Shown here piece after piece: positions 33,914 to 42,665 of a DNA stretch of 64,000 nucleotides. The position numbers and the translations under genes are program-made. Under the pieces are notes generated by a model. That model was not told where the DNA came from, did no database searches, and saw only the letters and a program-made list of their open reading frames with translations. The stretch is from Prauserella halophila. Its GTDB lineage: Bacteria > Actinomycetota > Actinomycetes > Mycobacteriales > Pseudonocardiaceae. The stretch's first letter is position 1, and each line of letters starts with the position of its first letter. The stretch covers positions 471,318 to 535,317 of the forward strand of contig NZ_JAMTCQ010000009.1 in NCBI RefSeq assembly GCF_024171895.1, given 5' to 3'.

Positions 33914-34681
33914 TCAGGCGTTCTCGCGGCGGAACGTCCGTGCGCCCCAGAACACGCACAGCGACATCAGAACCACGAGCACGATCGAGCCGGTGAGCAT
34001 CGCGTCGACGGAGAAGTCGCCGCGGAACCCGGCACGTCCCGCGTCGACGATGTGCGTGAACGGGTTGACCCGCGAGATCGCGTACAGCCAATCCGGCGCC
34101 AGGCCGGTCGTGATCGGCACGAGAATCCCCGACAACAGCAGCACCGGCATCATCACCGAGTTCACCAGCGCGGGGAACGCCTCCTCGTTGCGCAGCGTCA
34201 GCGCCACCGCGTACGACGCCGACGCCAGTGTCACCGACAGCATCGCCACGATCACCAACGTCAGCAGGATCCCGCCGATCGGGGCCGACAGGTCGAACAC
34301 GAGGAACGCCAGCATCGTGATGATGACCGCCTGCGCCACCGTGGTCAGCCCGTTGGTCAGGACCTTGCCGAGCAGCAGCGCCACCCGGCTGGCCGGTGTG
34401 ACGCGGAGCCGTTCGACGACACCGTTGCGCAGGTCCGCCAACAACGAGAACCCCGCGGTCGTCGCGCTGAACAGTGCGAGCTGTATGATGAGCGCGGGTG
34501 TGAGGATCGTCCAGCTGCTGCCGGGCGGGAACCCGGGCGTGCTGGTCACGATCCGCTCCATCAGCGGGCCGAACAGCACCAGATACAGCACCGGCTGCAT
34601 CACACCGATCGCCAGCCACGCCGGGTTCCGTGACAACAGGGTCGCGTCGCGCCGGAAGATCAGCCAGGTGTCACGCAACAT
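33914..34681 (-). CDS. ABC-2 type exporter permease (DrrB-like)
   Basis: Membrane subunit of an exporter, 255 residues, with six predicted helices and the ABC-2 family stretches QPVLYLVLFGPLM, NGVVERLRVTPASR, ALVNSVMMPVLLLSGILVPI and ISRVNPFTHIVDAGRAGF. It overlaps the ATPase gene by 11 bp, so it is coupled to it. The pair probably exports a small lipophilic compound or lipid, substrate unknown. A PadR-family regulator gene lies upstream of the operon on the same strand. Confidence 0.88.
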   Translation of the reverse strand: MLRDTWLIFRRDATLLSRNPAWLAIGVMQPVLYLVLFGPLMERIVTSTPGFPPGSSWTILTPALIIQLALFSATTAGFSLLADLRNGVVERLRVTPASRVALLLGKVLTNGLTTVAQAVIITMLAFLVFDLSAPIGGILLTLVIVAMLSVTLASASYAVALTLRNEEAFPALVNSVMMPVLLLSGILVPITTGLAPDWLYAISRVNPFTHIVDAGRAGFRGDFSVDAMLTGSIVLVVLMSLCVFWGARTFRRENA

Positions 34682-35768
34682 GGGTCGGCACCTCGTCCTT
34701 CTCGTCGTCGTCCTTCTCGTCGTCGTTGTGGCCGCCGTGGCCGTCGTCGTTGCCGTGCCCGCTGTCGGTCGTGTCGTCGCTGCGGGTGTCGCCGTCGGGG
34801 CCGGTCGCTCCGTCGGTGCTCTCGGAGTCGCGGAGGCTGCGGCCGGTGAGGGTCAGGAACACGTCGTCCAGCGTCGGCCGTTGGACCTGCACCGACTGCA
34901 TCGTGAGCCCCTCGGCGTCGAACGCCCGCAGCAGCGCGGGCAGCGCCGTGTCGCCGCGCGGCACCCGGAACCGCACCTCGCCGGGAAGCGTCGTCAGGTC
35001 GTGGGCACCGTCGACCCGGCCGACGATCGCCGCGGCCCTGTCCGTGACGTCGTCGTCGACGCCGAGTACGACGCCGTCGCCGGACACCCGCGCCTTGAGC
35101 GCGTCCGGGGTGCCCTCGGCGACGATCTCGCCGCCGTCGATGACGAGGATGCGGTCACACAGGGCGTCGGCTTCTTCGAGGTAGTGCGTCGTCAGGAACA
35201 TCGTCACGCCCTGCTCGGAGCGCAACGTACGGATGTGTTCCCACAGGTTCGCCCGGCTCTGCGGGTCGAGTCCGGTCGTCGGCTCGTCGAAGAACACCAG
35301 CTTCGGTGAGTGGATCAGCCCGAGCGCGATGTCGAGCCTGCGCCGCTGACCGCCGGAGAGCGTCTTCGTCAGCCGCTGGTCCAATCCGGACAGGTCGAGT
35401 TGCTCGGTCAGCTCCTTGCCGCGCGCGATCGCGTCGGCCTTGCTCAGCCCGTACAGCCTGCCCTGCAATTCGATCTCCTCGGAGACCTTGCATTCCGGCC
35501 CGGTGCCGCCGCCTTGCGCGACGTACCCGATGCGTCCCCGTACGCCGACCGGATCGGCGCGCAGATCGCACCCTGCCACCTGCGCCTCGCCCGCCGTGGG
35601 CGTGAGCAGGGTAGTCAACATGCGCAGCGTCGTCGTCTTGCCCGCACCGTTGGGGCCGAGAAAGCCGACGAGCTCGCCCTCGGCGACGTCGATGTCGACG
35701 CCCTTCACCGCATCCACGGTGCGCCCGCGCGACGTGAACCGCCGTTGCAGGCCGCGTGCCTTGATCAA
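34671..35768 (-). CDS. ABC exporter ATPase (DrrA-like)
   Basis: Nucleotide-binding subunit, 365 residues. Walker A GPNGAGKTTTLRM, the Q-loop region GYVAQGGGTGPE, the signature LSGGQRRRLDIALGLIH, Walker B LVFFDEPTTGLDP and switch TTHYLEEAD are intact. A C-terminal domain typical of the DAN/DrrA group ends at PTLDDVFLTLTGRSL. About 45 extra residues follow, an Asp/His/Lys-rich low-complexity tail (GHGNDDGHGGHNDDEKDDD), possibly metal-binding or just disordered. It is the first gene of the exporter operon. Confidence 0.88.
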   Translation of the reverse strand: MIKARGLQRRFTSRGRTVDAVKGVDIDVAEGELVGFLGPNGAGKTTTLRMLTTLLTPTAGEAQVAGCDLRADPVGVRGRIGYVAQGGGTGPECKVSEEIELQGRLYGLSKADAIARGKELTEQLDLSGLDQRLTKTLSGGQRRRLDIALGLIHSPKLVFFDEPTTGLDPQSRANLWEHIRTLRSEQGVTMFLTTHYLEEADALCDRILVIDGGEIVAEGTPDALKARVSGDGVVLGVDDDVTDRAAAIVGRVDGAHDLTTLPGEVRFRVPRGDTALPALLRAFDAEGLTMQSVQVQRPTLDDVFLTLTGRSLRDSESTDGATGPDGDTRSDDTTDSGHGNDDGHGGHNDDEKDDDEKDEVPTHVA

Positions 35769-35879
35769 GGAAACCCCCGTCGAAAGTGATGTGCGGCTCC
35801 GCCGGAGCTTCGTGTGCGGCGGAGTGCCTGAACCCGGCCGAATCGGCCATCGGCATTCACTGTCCTCCGCGGATGCGGG

Positions 35880-35897
35880 CTAGTCAAATTTGATTAG
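35880..35897. promoter_or_regulatory. Palindromic operator for the ABC exporter (PadR-type candidate)
   Basis: CTAGTCAAATTTGATTAG is a palindrome with one mismatched pair, in an AT-rich patch 112 bp upstream of the ATPase start and downstream of the PadR gene. PadR regulators commonly bind such TCAAATTTGA-centred dyads before the exporters they repress. The regulator-operator pairing is inferred from proximity. Confidence 0.55.
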
Positions 35898-35958
35898 ATG
35901 GCGGCGGGTGTGCTGACCTGAGTCTGTCGTGGGGCGATGGAGCGTGCGAGGGGTTTTC

Positions 35959-36023
35959 GCGCTGGGCTTGTGCGCTGAGCTGTTGCGCTGGGCTTGTGCG
36001 CTGGGCTTGTGCGCTGTGCCAGT
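35959..36023. repeat. Five 13-bp tandem repeats
   Basis: GCGCTGGGCTTGT and variants (GCGCTGAGCTGTT, GCGCTGTGCCAGT) repeat five times between the operator palindrome and the PadR stop. Function unknown. Confidence 0.75.
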
Positions 36024-36057
36024 CGCTGCGGCGGAGCGGAATCAGGACGTGGCTTGA

Positions 36058-36672
36058 TCAGGACATGGCGGTCGGCGCTGCGGAACCGAAGTTGTGGCCT
36101 GCGTCGTCGGCCATCACGTACTCGCCCGCGCGCAGCCGCGCGATGAGGCCCGAGGTCCAGGAGATGTCGGCGTCGCAGTGGGCGAGCCACAGCCGGTACA
36201 GCTCGTTCACGTGTGCGGGCTGGCCCCATTCGATGCCCTTGTCGAGGACGGTGCCGACGTTCGCGCGCTGGCCCTCGAGCTGGACGAGGCGGTATTCGAG
36301 CAGGTCGAGGGCCAGCTGTCGGGGTAGCGCTGTGATGAACACGAGCGCGGCCGAGAACTCGTAGGCACCTCCTGCGGCCCCGTCGACGTCCGCGATGCGC
36401 TGCTGCAGCTCGTGCTGGAACGCGTCCTCGCCCGCATCGGTCAGTGTGTACGCGAGCCGGTCGGGGCCTTTGCCCTGCGGCGTCTCGACCTGCTCGAGCA
36501 GGCCTTCGAGCGCGAGACGCTTGAGCGCGTGGTAGATCGAACCCGGCTGGACGTTGGCCCACTTGTCGGCCGACCACGACAACAGTTCGCGCCGCACCTG
36601 ATAACCGTGCGCGCCACCGGATCCGTCATGCATGCGGACCACGCCGAGTACGAGCAACCGCGTCGCCGACAC
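36058..36672 (-). CDS. PadR-family transcriptional regulator
   Basis: Regulator of 204 residues: an N-terminal winged helix ([17 protein letters not shown], then [20 protein letters not shown] and [14 protein letters not shown]) and a C-terminal helical dimerisation domain of the Vir/PadR-C type. The start is GTG 36672. It precedes the DrrAB-like exporter on the same strand with about 290 bp between, and likely represses it through the palindrome at 35880-35897. The ligand is unknown. Confidence 0.88.
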   Translation of the reverse strand: MSATRLLVLGVVRMHDGSGGAHGYQVRRELLSWSADKWANVQPGSIYHALKRLALEGLLEQVETPQGKGPDRLAYTLTDAGEDAFQHELQQRIADVDGAAGGAYEFSAALVFITALPRQLALDLLEYRLVQLEGQRANVGTVLDKGIEWGQPAHVNELYRLWLAHCDADISWTSGLIARLRAGEYVMADDAGHNFGSAAPTAMS

Positions 36673-36743
36673 CGCTTCCGGCCTCCGTCCCTGGTCGCCT
36701 CCGTGGGATGCACCTTAACGCCCGACACCCGCCCCTCGGGGAC

Positions 36744-36876
36744 GCGCTACGCGCCGCAGTGTTGGCCCACCCGTCGGCCCGGCCCCGCCCCTCAACGAGG
36801 TGCTTCGCACCGCAGTGTTGGCCCACCCGTCGGCCCGGCCCCCGCCCCCCAACGTGGCGCTACGCGCCGCAGTGTT
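36744..36876. repeat. 56-57 bp tandem repeat upstream of metG
   Basis: Two full units and a partial third (from 36744, 36800 and 36857) share CGCAGTGTTGGCCCACCCGT and GGCCCGGCCCC. The last unit includes the hairpin GGCGC-TAC-GCGCC. The array ends 11 bp before the metG ATG, so it lies in the leader or promoter. It does not fit a T-box. It looks like an intergenic repeat family. Confidence 0.75.
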
Positions 36877-36887
36877 CAATTTCAAGT

Positions 36888-38681
36888 ATGAGCACCTCTG
36901 TGTTGACCGCGGTGGCCTGGCCTTACGCCAACGGCCCCCGCCATATCGGTCATGTGTCCGGTTTCGGCGTCCCGTCCGACGTCTTCTCGCGCTATCAGCG
37001 AATGGCCGGCAACCGGGTGCTCATGGTTTCCGGCACCGACGAACACGGCACCCCGATTCTGGTGCAGGCCGACAAGGAAGGCCTTTCGCCGCAGGAGACC
37101 GCCGACAAGTACACGCGCCAGATCACCCAGGACCTGCGCGGCCTCGGCCTGTCCTACGACCTGTTCACGCGCACCACCACCGGCAACCACGCCGATGTGG
37201 TGCAGCAGATCTTCCTGTCCTTGCACCGCAACGGCTACGTCGTGCCGAAGACGACCAACGGTGCGGTCAGCCCGTCGACCGGACGCACGCTGCCGGACCG
37301 TTACATCGAGGGCACCTGCCCGCTCTGCGGCTACGACGGTGCGCGCGGTGACCAGTGCGACAACTGCGGTAACCAGCTCGACGCCGCCGAGCTGAAGAAC
37401 CCGCGCTCGCGCATCGACGGCGAGAAGCCGAAGTTCGTCGAGACCGAGCATCTGTTCCTCGACCTGCCCGCGTTCACCGAATCGCTCGGCGCCTGGCTGT
37501 CGACGAAGACCGACTGGCGCTCCAATGTCCTCAACTTCACGAAGAACCTCGTCGACGACATGCGCCCGCGCCCGATCACCCGCGACCTCGACTGGGGCGT
37601 GAAGGTGCCGCTCGACGGGTGGCGGGATCAGCCGCTCAAACGGTTCTACGTGTGGTTCGACGCGGTCATCGGCTACTTCTCCGCGAGTGTCGAATGGGCA
37701 CGCCGGATCGGCGACCCGGACGCCTGGAAGCCGTTCTGGACCGACCCGGACGCGCAGTCGTTCTACTTCATGGGCAAGGACAACATCACGTTCCACGCCC
37801 AGTTGTGGCCCGCGTTCCTGCTCGGCCACAACGGTCAGGGCGACAAGGGGGGCGAGACCGGTCCGTACGGCACGCTGAACCTGCCCGGCGAGATCGTCTC
37901 CAGCGAGTTCCTCACCATGAGCGGGTCGAAGTTCTCGACCTCCCGCGGCACCGTCATCTACGTCGAGGACTTCCTGCGCGAGTTCGGCCCCGACACACTG
38001 CGCTACTTCATCAGCGTCGCAGGGCCGGAAACGCAGGACGCCGACTTCACGTGGGACGAGTTCGTGCGCCGCACCAACTTCGAGCTCGCCAACGAGTGGG
38101 GCAACCTCGTCAACCGTGCCGTTTCGATGGCGCACAAGAACAACGGCGGCGTACCCGCGCCGACCGCGCCGGCGCCCGCCGACGAGGAGCTCAAGGCACT
38201 GTCCCGAGGGGCGTTCGACACCGTCGGCACGCACCTGCGCCACTCGCGGTTCAAGCAGGCGGCCGGTGAGGCCATGCGCGTCGTGTCGGCGGCGAACAAG
38301 TACCTGTCCGAGCAGGAGCCGTGGAAGCTCAAGGAGGACCCGGACCGGCGTGACGCGGTGCTGCACACGGCGCTGCAGGTCGTGTCGGACGCGAACGCGC
38401 TGCTGACGCCGTTCCTGCCGCACGCTGCGCAGAAGGTCCACGAAGCGCTCGGCGGTACGGGCGTGTGGGCGGCACAGCCGGAGTGTGACGAGGTCGAGGA
38501 CCTCGACATCCCCGGCCGCACGAACCCGATCCTCACCGGTGACTACGCGAGTGAACAGGCGAGCTGGGAGTCGACTCCCGTCGAGGTCGGCCGCCCGCTG
38601 GCGAAGCCGTCGCCGCTGTTCGCCAAGCTCGACGCCTCGCTGGGGGAGACCGGCCCCGAGTGGGCGCCCGTCCAGAGCTGA
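36888..38681 (+). CDS. metG: Methionyl-tRNA synthetase
   Basis: Class Ia synthetase, 597 residues. The HIGH motif is in [13 protein letters not shown], a zinc knuckle in [18 protein letters not shown], and the KMSKS equivalent appears as GSKFSTSRG, which is the usual form in this type. Other blocks are [15 protein letters not shown] and [14 protein letters not shown]. There is no C-terminal tRNA-binding (Trbp111) domain. The start is ATG 36888 ([11 protein letters not shown]) without an evident ribosome site; the upstream in-frame region is repeat DNA. tatD follows 31 bp downstream. Confidence 0.95.
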   Translation: MSTSVLTAVAWPYANGPRHIGHVSGFGVPSDVFSRYQRMAGNRVLMVSGTDEHGTPILVQADKEGLSPQETADKYTRQITQDLRGLGLSYDLFTRTTTGNHADVVQQIFLSLHRNGYVVPKTTNGAVSPSTGRTLPDRYIEGTCPLCGYDGARGDQCDNCGNQLDAAELKNPRSRIDGEKPKFVETEHLFLDLPAFTESLGAWLSTKTDWRSNVLNFTKNLVDDMRPRPITRDLDWGVKVPLDGWRDQPLKRFYVWFDAVIGYFSASVEWARRIGDPDAWKPFWTDPDAQSFYFMGKDNITFHAQLWPAFLLGHNGQGDKGGETGPYGTLNLPGEIVSSEFLTMSGSKFSTSRGTVIYVEDFLREFGPDTLRYFISVAGPETQDADFTWDEFVRRTNFELANEWGNLVNRAVSMAHKNNGGVPAPTAPAPADEELKALSRGAFDTVGTHLRHSRFKQAAGEAMRVVSAANKYLSEQEPWKLKEDPDRRDAVLHTALQVVSDANALLTPFLPHAAQKVHEALGGTGVWAAQPECDEVEDLDIPGRTNPILTGDYASEQASWESTPVEVGRPLAKPSPLFAKLDASLGETGPEWAPVQS

Positions 38682-38712
38682 ACCGACCGTCCATACCCAG
38701 CTGGGAGAAGAC

Positions 38713-39564
38713 GTGAGCCGGAACAGAAACCGTGACGCGCCGCCGCCGGTGCCGGAGCGCCTGCCTGCGCCGGCGGTCGACGCGCACACGCATCTCGACG
38801 CCTGCGGGACCGGGACGCCCGCGGACGTGGCGGCGCTGCTCGACCGTGCCTCCCAGGCGGGCGTCGAGCGCGTGGTCACCGTCGCCGACGACCTCGACGC
38901 CGCGCGGTGGGCCGCCGACGCGGCCACGTGGGACGAGCGGGTGTACGCGGCGGTCGCGATCCACCCGACCCGGACGGCGAGCTTCGGCGACACCGAGAAG
39001 ACCGAGATCGAACGGCTCGTGGCCGGCGACCGCGTCGTCGCGGTCGGGGAGACCGGACTCGACTACTACTGGGACTACTCGCCGCCCGGCGCCCAGCAGG
39101 AAGCCTTCCGCTGGCACATCGATCTCGCCAAGCGCGTCGGTAAGCCGCTGATGATTCACGACCGCGAGGCGCACGAGGACATCCTGCGGATCCTCGACGA
39201 GGAGGGCGCGCCCGAGCAGGTGGTCTTCCACTGCTTCTCCGGGGAGGCCGACATGGCGCGTCGTTGTGTCGATGCCGGGTACGTGCTGTCGTTCGCGGGC
39301 ACCGTCACCTTCCGCAACGCCACGGGCCTGCAGGACGCGGCGAAGCTCGTGCCGCCGGAGCAGTATCTGGTCGAGACCGACGCGCCGTTCCTCACGCCCC
39401 ACCCCTACCGGGGACGCCCGAACGAGTCCTATTGCGCCGGTTACACCGTCCGCGCGCTCGCCGAGCTGCGCGGTGAGCCGGTTGCCGTGGTCGCCGACTC
39501 CGTTCGGAGCAATGCCGAGCGTGTCTTCGGTCTCCCGTCGTCGCCCTCAGTCACACCGGCGTGA
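38713..39564 (+). CDS. tatD: TatD-family metal-dependent hydrolase/DNase
   Basis: TIM-barrel hydrolase of 283 residues acting as a 3'-5' DNase in studied members. Metal-binding motifs: VDAHTHLDAC, the Glu in VAVGETGLDYYWD, the HDRE histidine, FHCFSGE and VETDAPFLTP. The start is GTG 38713 after GGGAGAAG. The order metG-tatD-rpfB-ksgA is conserved across actinobacteria, including M. tuberculosis. Confidence 0.93.
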   Translation: MSRNRNRDAPPPVPERLPAPAVDAHTHLDACGTGTPADVAALLDRASQAGVERVVTVADDLDAARWAADAATWDERVYAAVAIHPTRTASFGDTEKTEIERLVAGDRVVAVGETGLDYYWDYSPPGAQQEAFRWHIDLAKRVGKPLMIHDREAHEDILRILDEEGAPEQVVFHCFSGEADMARRCVDAGYVLSFAGTVTFRNATGLQDAAKLVPPEQYLVETDAPFLTPHPYRGRPNESYCAGYTVRALAELRGEPVAVVADSVRSNAERVFGLPSSPSVTPA

Positions 39565-39638
39565 GCCGACTGCGACAACGGTGCTGCCTCCGATGTCGAT
39601 CGACCCAGTGAGGGGGGTCACAGGATTGCGTGCCGTGT

Positions 39639-39667
39639 TTGCGCAACCCCCCGCCACCCGTTATGGT
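39639..39667 (+). promoter_or_regulatory. Candidate rpfB promoter
   Basis: TTGCGC and TATGGT are separated by 17 bp. This would start transcription near 39674 and give a leader of about 160 nt before the rpfB GTG. The -35 sits in the 3' arm of a GGGGGGT/ACCCCCC inverted repeat (about 39611-39651). Confidence 0.5.
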
Positions 39668-39749
39668 CCCGTAACCGTGCCGGTCGAGACCAACTGTTTC
39701 GGATCGGTATGCCCACAGTCACGTCGGTGTTCGTCGGGGACGGCATCGC

Positions 39750-39774
39750 CCGCAGGGCAGCTGCCCGTGCGGGA
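39750..39774 (+). promoter_or_regulatory. Strong hairpin in the rpfB leader
   Basis: CCCGCAGGGCAGC pairs with TGCCCGTGCGGG to make a long stem with a near-zero loop, followed by a second weaker stem (CAGGGGAC against GTCCTGG, about 39779-39809) just before the ribosome site. Premature termination in the rpfB leader is known in M. tuberculosis. No known riboswitch consensus was recognised here. Confidence 0.4.
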
Positions 39775-39833
39775 ATGTCAGGGGACGACGCTGACTGCGG
39801 GTGTCCTGGCCATGCGTGAAAGGGATTGACCCT

Positions 39834-41267
39834 GTGACTGGTAGCTACGGGCGCGCAGACGCGAGCTCGTCGTCGGCCCCGGTCGGCTCGACGGCTCTGC
39901 TCGACCGACCGAGCGACCCAGAGTTCTCCTCCGACCCGCAGATCACGCGGGACGACATCCTCGCCGTGCTCGGCCCCGACGCCGACGCACTCATGGCCGA
40001 GGCCAATGTCGATGTGGACGAGCTCATCCGGCTGATCAGCGCCGAGACCACGATGCTCCCGGCGATCGTCGACACCCCCGCCACGCCGGATGCGGCTGCG
40101 GGCACGAGTGCCGACGAGCCCGAGGGCGGCCTCGCGGGCGCGATCAAGACGTGGAAGAAGCGGTTCCTCAAGGGATCGGTTCTCGCCATGCTGATCACGC
40201 TCACCGGCGGCGGTGCGGCGGCGCTGGCGATGAACAAGAGCGTCACGCTCGACATCGACGGGAACGAGCAGACCGTCCGCAGCTTCGGCGACACCGTCGG
40301 CGAGGTCCTCGACGACGCCGATATCGACGTCGGTAAGCACGATGCGCTGTCCCCCTCGCCGCAGGCGGAGGTCGGTGACGGCGGCGTCATCACACTCGAG
40401 CGCGGCCGCCACATGACCGTGTCGGTCGACGGTGACCAGCGCCAGGTGTGGGTGCGCGCCACCACCGTGGACGAGGCGCTCACCCAGCTCGGACTCCAGG
40501 ACCTCGCGGACCAGGGGGCGAAGTTCTCCGCGCCGGTCGGCAGCGACGTGCCGCTCGACGGCATGACGCTCGAGGTCATGACGCAGAAGGGCGTCACGGT
40601 CTACGACGGCGGCAACGAGCCCCGCGAGGTGACCACTCACGCGGTCACCGCAGGCGACCTGGTCAACGAACTCGGTCTGGATCTCGGGCCGCAGGACCGG
40701 CTCGAGAGCGGCCCGAAGGCGAACCTCAAAGATGGGGCCGAGGTCTACATCAGCCGCACCGGCGTGTCGGTGGTGAAGCAGAAGGAGACCATCGAGCCCG
40801 AGGTCCGCACCATCGAGGATCCCGAGATGGAGCAGGGCAAGGAGGTCGTCGAGAAGCCCGGCAAGGCCGGCGAGGAGCTCGTCAGTTACCGGGTGACCAA
40901 GGAGAACGGCGCGGAGATCGCCCGCGAGGAGATCGACTCCGAGGTGCTGAAGCAGGCCAAGGAGAAGGTCGTGCGCGTGGGCACCAAGGAGCCCCCGCAG
41001 CCGCAGATCTCCGGCGGGGCCGTGTGGGACCGGCTGGCGCAGTGCGAGTCCACCGGCAACTGGTCCATCAACACCGGCAACGGCTACTACGGCGGCCTGC
41101 AGTTCAACAAGCAGACCTGGGACGCCTACGGCGGCTCGCAGTACGCCGCCTACCCGCACGAGGCCAGCCGCGAGCAGCAGATCGACATCGCGACCAAGTT
41201 GCGCGACGCGCGGGGCGGCTACAGCGCCTGGCCCCACTGCGCCTCACAGCTCGGCCTGCCGACGTAA
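39834..41267 (+). CDS. rpfB: Resuscitation-promoting factor RpfB
   Basis: Wall-acting lytic transglycosylase-like growth factor, 477 residues. A cytoplasmic Asp-rich N-terminus precedes a membrane anchor (LKGSVLAMLITLTGGGAAAL, about 118-137). Three DUF348 repeats (VTLDIDGNEQTVRSFGDTV, MTVSVDGDQRQVWVRATTV, VTVYDGGNEPREVTTHAVT) are followed by a G5 domain (about 300-385) and the catalytic Rpf core (WDRLAQCESTGNWSINTGNG, then YYGGLQFNKQTWDAYGG) with its conserved Glu. The start is GTG 39834 after GAAAGGGA. The N-terminal cytoplasmic part is longer than in M. tuberculosis RpfB. Confidence 0.94.
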   Translation: MTGSYGRADASSSSAPVGSTALLDRPSDPEFSSDPQITRDDILAVLGPDADALMAEANVDVDELIRLISAETTMLPAIVDTPATPDAAAGTSADEPEGGLAGAIKTWKKRFLKGSVLAMLITLTGGGAAALAMNKSVTLDIDGNEQTVRSFGDTVGEVLDDADIDVGKHDALSPSPQAEVGDGGVITLERGRHMTVSVDGDQRQVWVRATTVDEALTQLGLQDLADQGAKFSAPVGSDVPLDGMTLEVMTQKGVTVYDGGNEPREVTTHAVTAGDLVNELGLDLGPQDRLESGPKANLKDGAEVYISRTGVSVVKQKETIEPEVRTIEDPEMEQGKEVVEKPGKAGEELVSYRVTKENGAEIAREEIDSEVLKQAKEKVVRVGTKEPPQPQISGGAVWDRLAQCESTGNWSINTGNGYYGGLQFNKQTWDAYGGSQYAAYPHEASREQQIDIATKLRDARGGYSAWPHCASQLGLPT

Positions 41268-41290
41268 CGTCGACGGCCCGGAAATCCGCA

Positions 41291-41325
41291 GCGGCCCGGC
41301 ACCCCTTCGCAGGGTGCCGGGCCGC
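41291..41325 (+). terminator. Terminator hairpin between rpfB and ksgA
   Basis: GCGGCCCGGCACCC and GGGTGCCGGGCCGC form a perfect 14-bp stem around the loop CTTCGCA, starting 24 bp after the rpfB stop. It is followed by GTTGTGCTG rather than a T-run. The ksgA start comes 21 bp later, so partial readthrough is possible. Confidence 0.75.
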
Positions 41326-41345
41326 GTTGTGCTGAACTCATCCGC

Positions 41346-42212
41346 GTGACCGCTGAACCACCGGGGCTGCTCGGGCCCGCCGAGATCCGGCAGCTCGTCG
41401 CCGAACTCGACGTCCGTCCGACGAAGAAGCTCGGCCAGAACTTCGTCCACGACGCCAACACGGTGCGCCGGATCGTCGAGCTCGCCGAGGTCGGCCCGGA
41501 TGCCGCCGACACCGTCGTGCTGGAGGTCGGGCCCGGTCTGGGTTCCCTGACCCTCGGCCTGCTCGGCACGGGAGCGCGTGTGGTGGCGGTGGAGCTCGAT
41601 CAGGCGCTTGCGGGGCGGCTCGAGCGCACGGTCGTCGCACACGCTCCCGACGCGGCGTCCCGGCTGACGGTCGTCGCCGACGACGCGCTGCGGATCGGCC
41701 ACCGGCAGGTCGGCGAGCCGGACGCGCTCGTGGCCAACCTGCCCTACAACGTCGCGGTCCCGGTGGTGCTGCACCTGCTCGCCGAGCTGCCGTCGCTGCG
41801 GCGCGTGCTGGTGATGGTCCAGACCGAGGTGGCCGACCGCATGGCGGCGGGGCCCGGCGGCCGGGTGTACGGCGTGCCGAGCGTGAAGATCGCCTGGTAC
41901 GGCACGGCGCGCAAGGTCGCGGCCGTGCCGAGGTCGGTGTTCTGGCCGATGCCGAACGTCGACTCGTCGCTCGTGGCCTTCGACCGCGGGCCGGAGCGCA
42001 CCGACGTCGACCGCGACGCCGTGTTCGCCGTCGTGGACGCGGCGTTCGCGCAGCGCCGCAAGACGTTGCGCGCGGCGCTCGCCTCGTGGGCGGGGTCGGC
42101 CGAACGCGCGGGGGAGATTCTCACCGCCGCGGGCGTCGATCCGCGTTCCAGAGGCGAACAGCTGGGTATCGACGAGTACGTGGCGATCGCCGGGGCGGCC
42201 GCAGTGGCGTGA
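41346..42212 (+). CDS. ksgA: 16S rRNA dimethyladenosine transferase KsgA
   Basis: SAM-dependent enzyme dimethylating A1518 and A1519 of 16S rRNA; 288 residues. Motifs: [35 protein letters not shown] for [19 protein letters not shown] for the NLPY catalytic loop, and [15 protein letters not shown]. The C-terminal rRNA-binding part has [12 protein letters not shown] and [12 protein letters not shown]. The start is GTG 41346, close to the preceding hairpin. Confidence 0.95.
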   Translation: MTAEPPGLLGPAEIRQLVAELDVRPTKKLGQNFVHDANTVRRIVELAEVGPDAADTVVLEVGPGLGSLTLGLLGTGARVVAVELDQALAGRLERTVVAHAPDAASRLTVVADDALRIGHRQVGEPDALVANLPYNVAVPVVLHLLAELPSLRRVLVMVQTEVADRMAAGPGGRVYGVPSVKIAWYGTARKVAAVPRSVFWPMPNVDSSLVAFDRGPERTDVDRDAVFAVVDAAFAQRRKTLRAALASWAGSAERAGEILTAAGVDPRSRGEQLGIDEYVAIAGAAAVA

Positions 42213-42265
42213 CGTCCGCGCCGCCGGTCGTCGGGTCGCCGACGGTGTGATCTACGCCCGTCGAC

Positions 42266-42295
42266 TTGCCATGGCGGCCGGGTTTCCGGTCTACT
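42266..42295 (+). promoter_or_regulatory. Promoter of the SAM-riboswitch transcript
   Basis: TTGCCA (42266-42271) and TCTACT (42290-42295) with 18-bp spacing would start RNA near 42302, at the first bases of the aptamer. Prediction from consensus only. Confidence 0.5.
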
Positions 42296-42303
42296 GTATG
42301 GGA

Positions 42304-42391
42304 TTTCCATCCCGAGCGACCGAGAGACCTGGCTCGTCGACGTCGCAGCAACCTCCCCCGAGGACGGTGCTACCGCCAGGAGCGATGGAGG
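42304..42391 (+). promoter_or_regulatory. SAM-I (S-box) riboswitch
   Basis: Aptamer features can be read directly. P1 is TTTCCATC (42304-42311) with GATGGAGG (42384-42391). P2 is GCGAC with GTCGC around the kink-turn core CGAGAGACCTGGCTCG. The joining AGCAACC, a P3 hairpin CCTC-CCCC-GAGG and the conserved GGTGCTACCGCCAGG complete the SAM-I pattern. The 3' strand of P1 contains the GGAGG ribosome site of the leader ORF at 42398, so SAM binding should hide it. That points to translational control rather than termination. Confidence 0.85.
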
Positions 42392-42397
42392 AACGCG

Positions 42398-42490
42398 ATG
42401 TATGTTTCCGAGCCGCTCACCCGGCGTCGAGTAGTCGATCACCGGCGACGCACCGTGTCTGCGTGTCGTCGCTCCACCGCCTTGGCCTGA
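42398..42490 (+). CDS. 30-residue leader ORF under the SAM riboswitch
   Basis: Short ORF, MYVSEPLTRRR to STALA, starting six bases after GATGGAGG, which also forms the 3' strand of aptamer P1. The peptide is Arg-rich with a single Cys and no Met-run, so it does not look like a methionine attenuator. It ends 175 bp before the MetN-like gene. Its translation may control downstream transcription, for example through Rho or ribosome coupling. This is inferred from the layout; peptide production is not shown. Confidence 0.55.
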   Translation: MYVSEPLTRRRVVDHRRRTVSACRRSTALA

Positions 42491-42665
42491 GCGCGCAGCG
42501 TCGCCGCCGTGCGACGAGACGCAGCCGCCGACCCGGGAACCGGCCGCTGAGCCGGAGCGGGCAGCGAAGCTCAGCGCCGCCGTTGGATCCGATCTTCCGC
42601 CGTTTCTCCCGGCCCCGGTCCGTGACCGAGTGTGCCGGTGAGCCGTGAGCTGTCTTGGAGCTGTT

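Noticed and set aside
36744-36887. T-box leader for metG
   Set aside because: No T-box bulge or specifier loop; the sequence is a tandem intergenic repeat.
39565-39833. ydaO-type (c-di-AMP) riboswitch before rpfB
   Set aside because: This class precedes some actinobacterial wall hydrolase genes, but I could not match its conserved core here.
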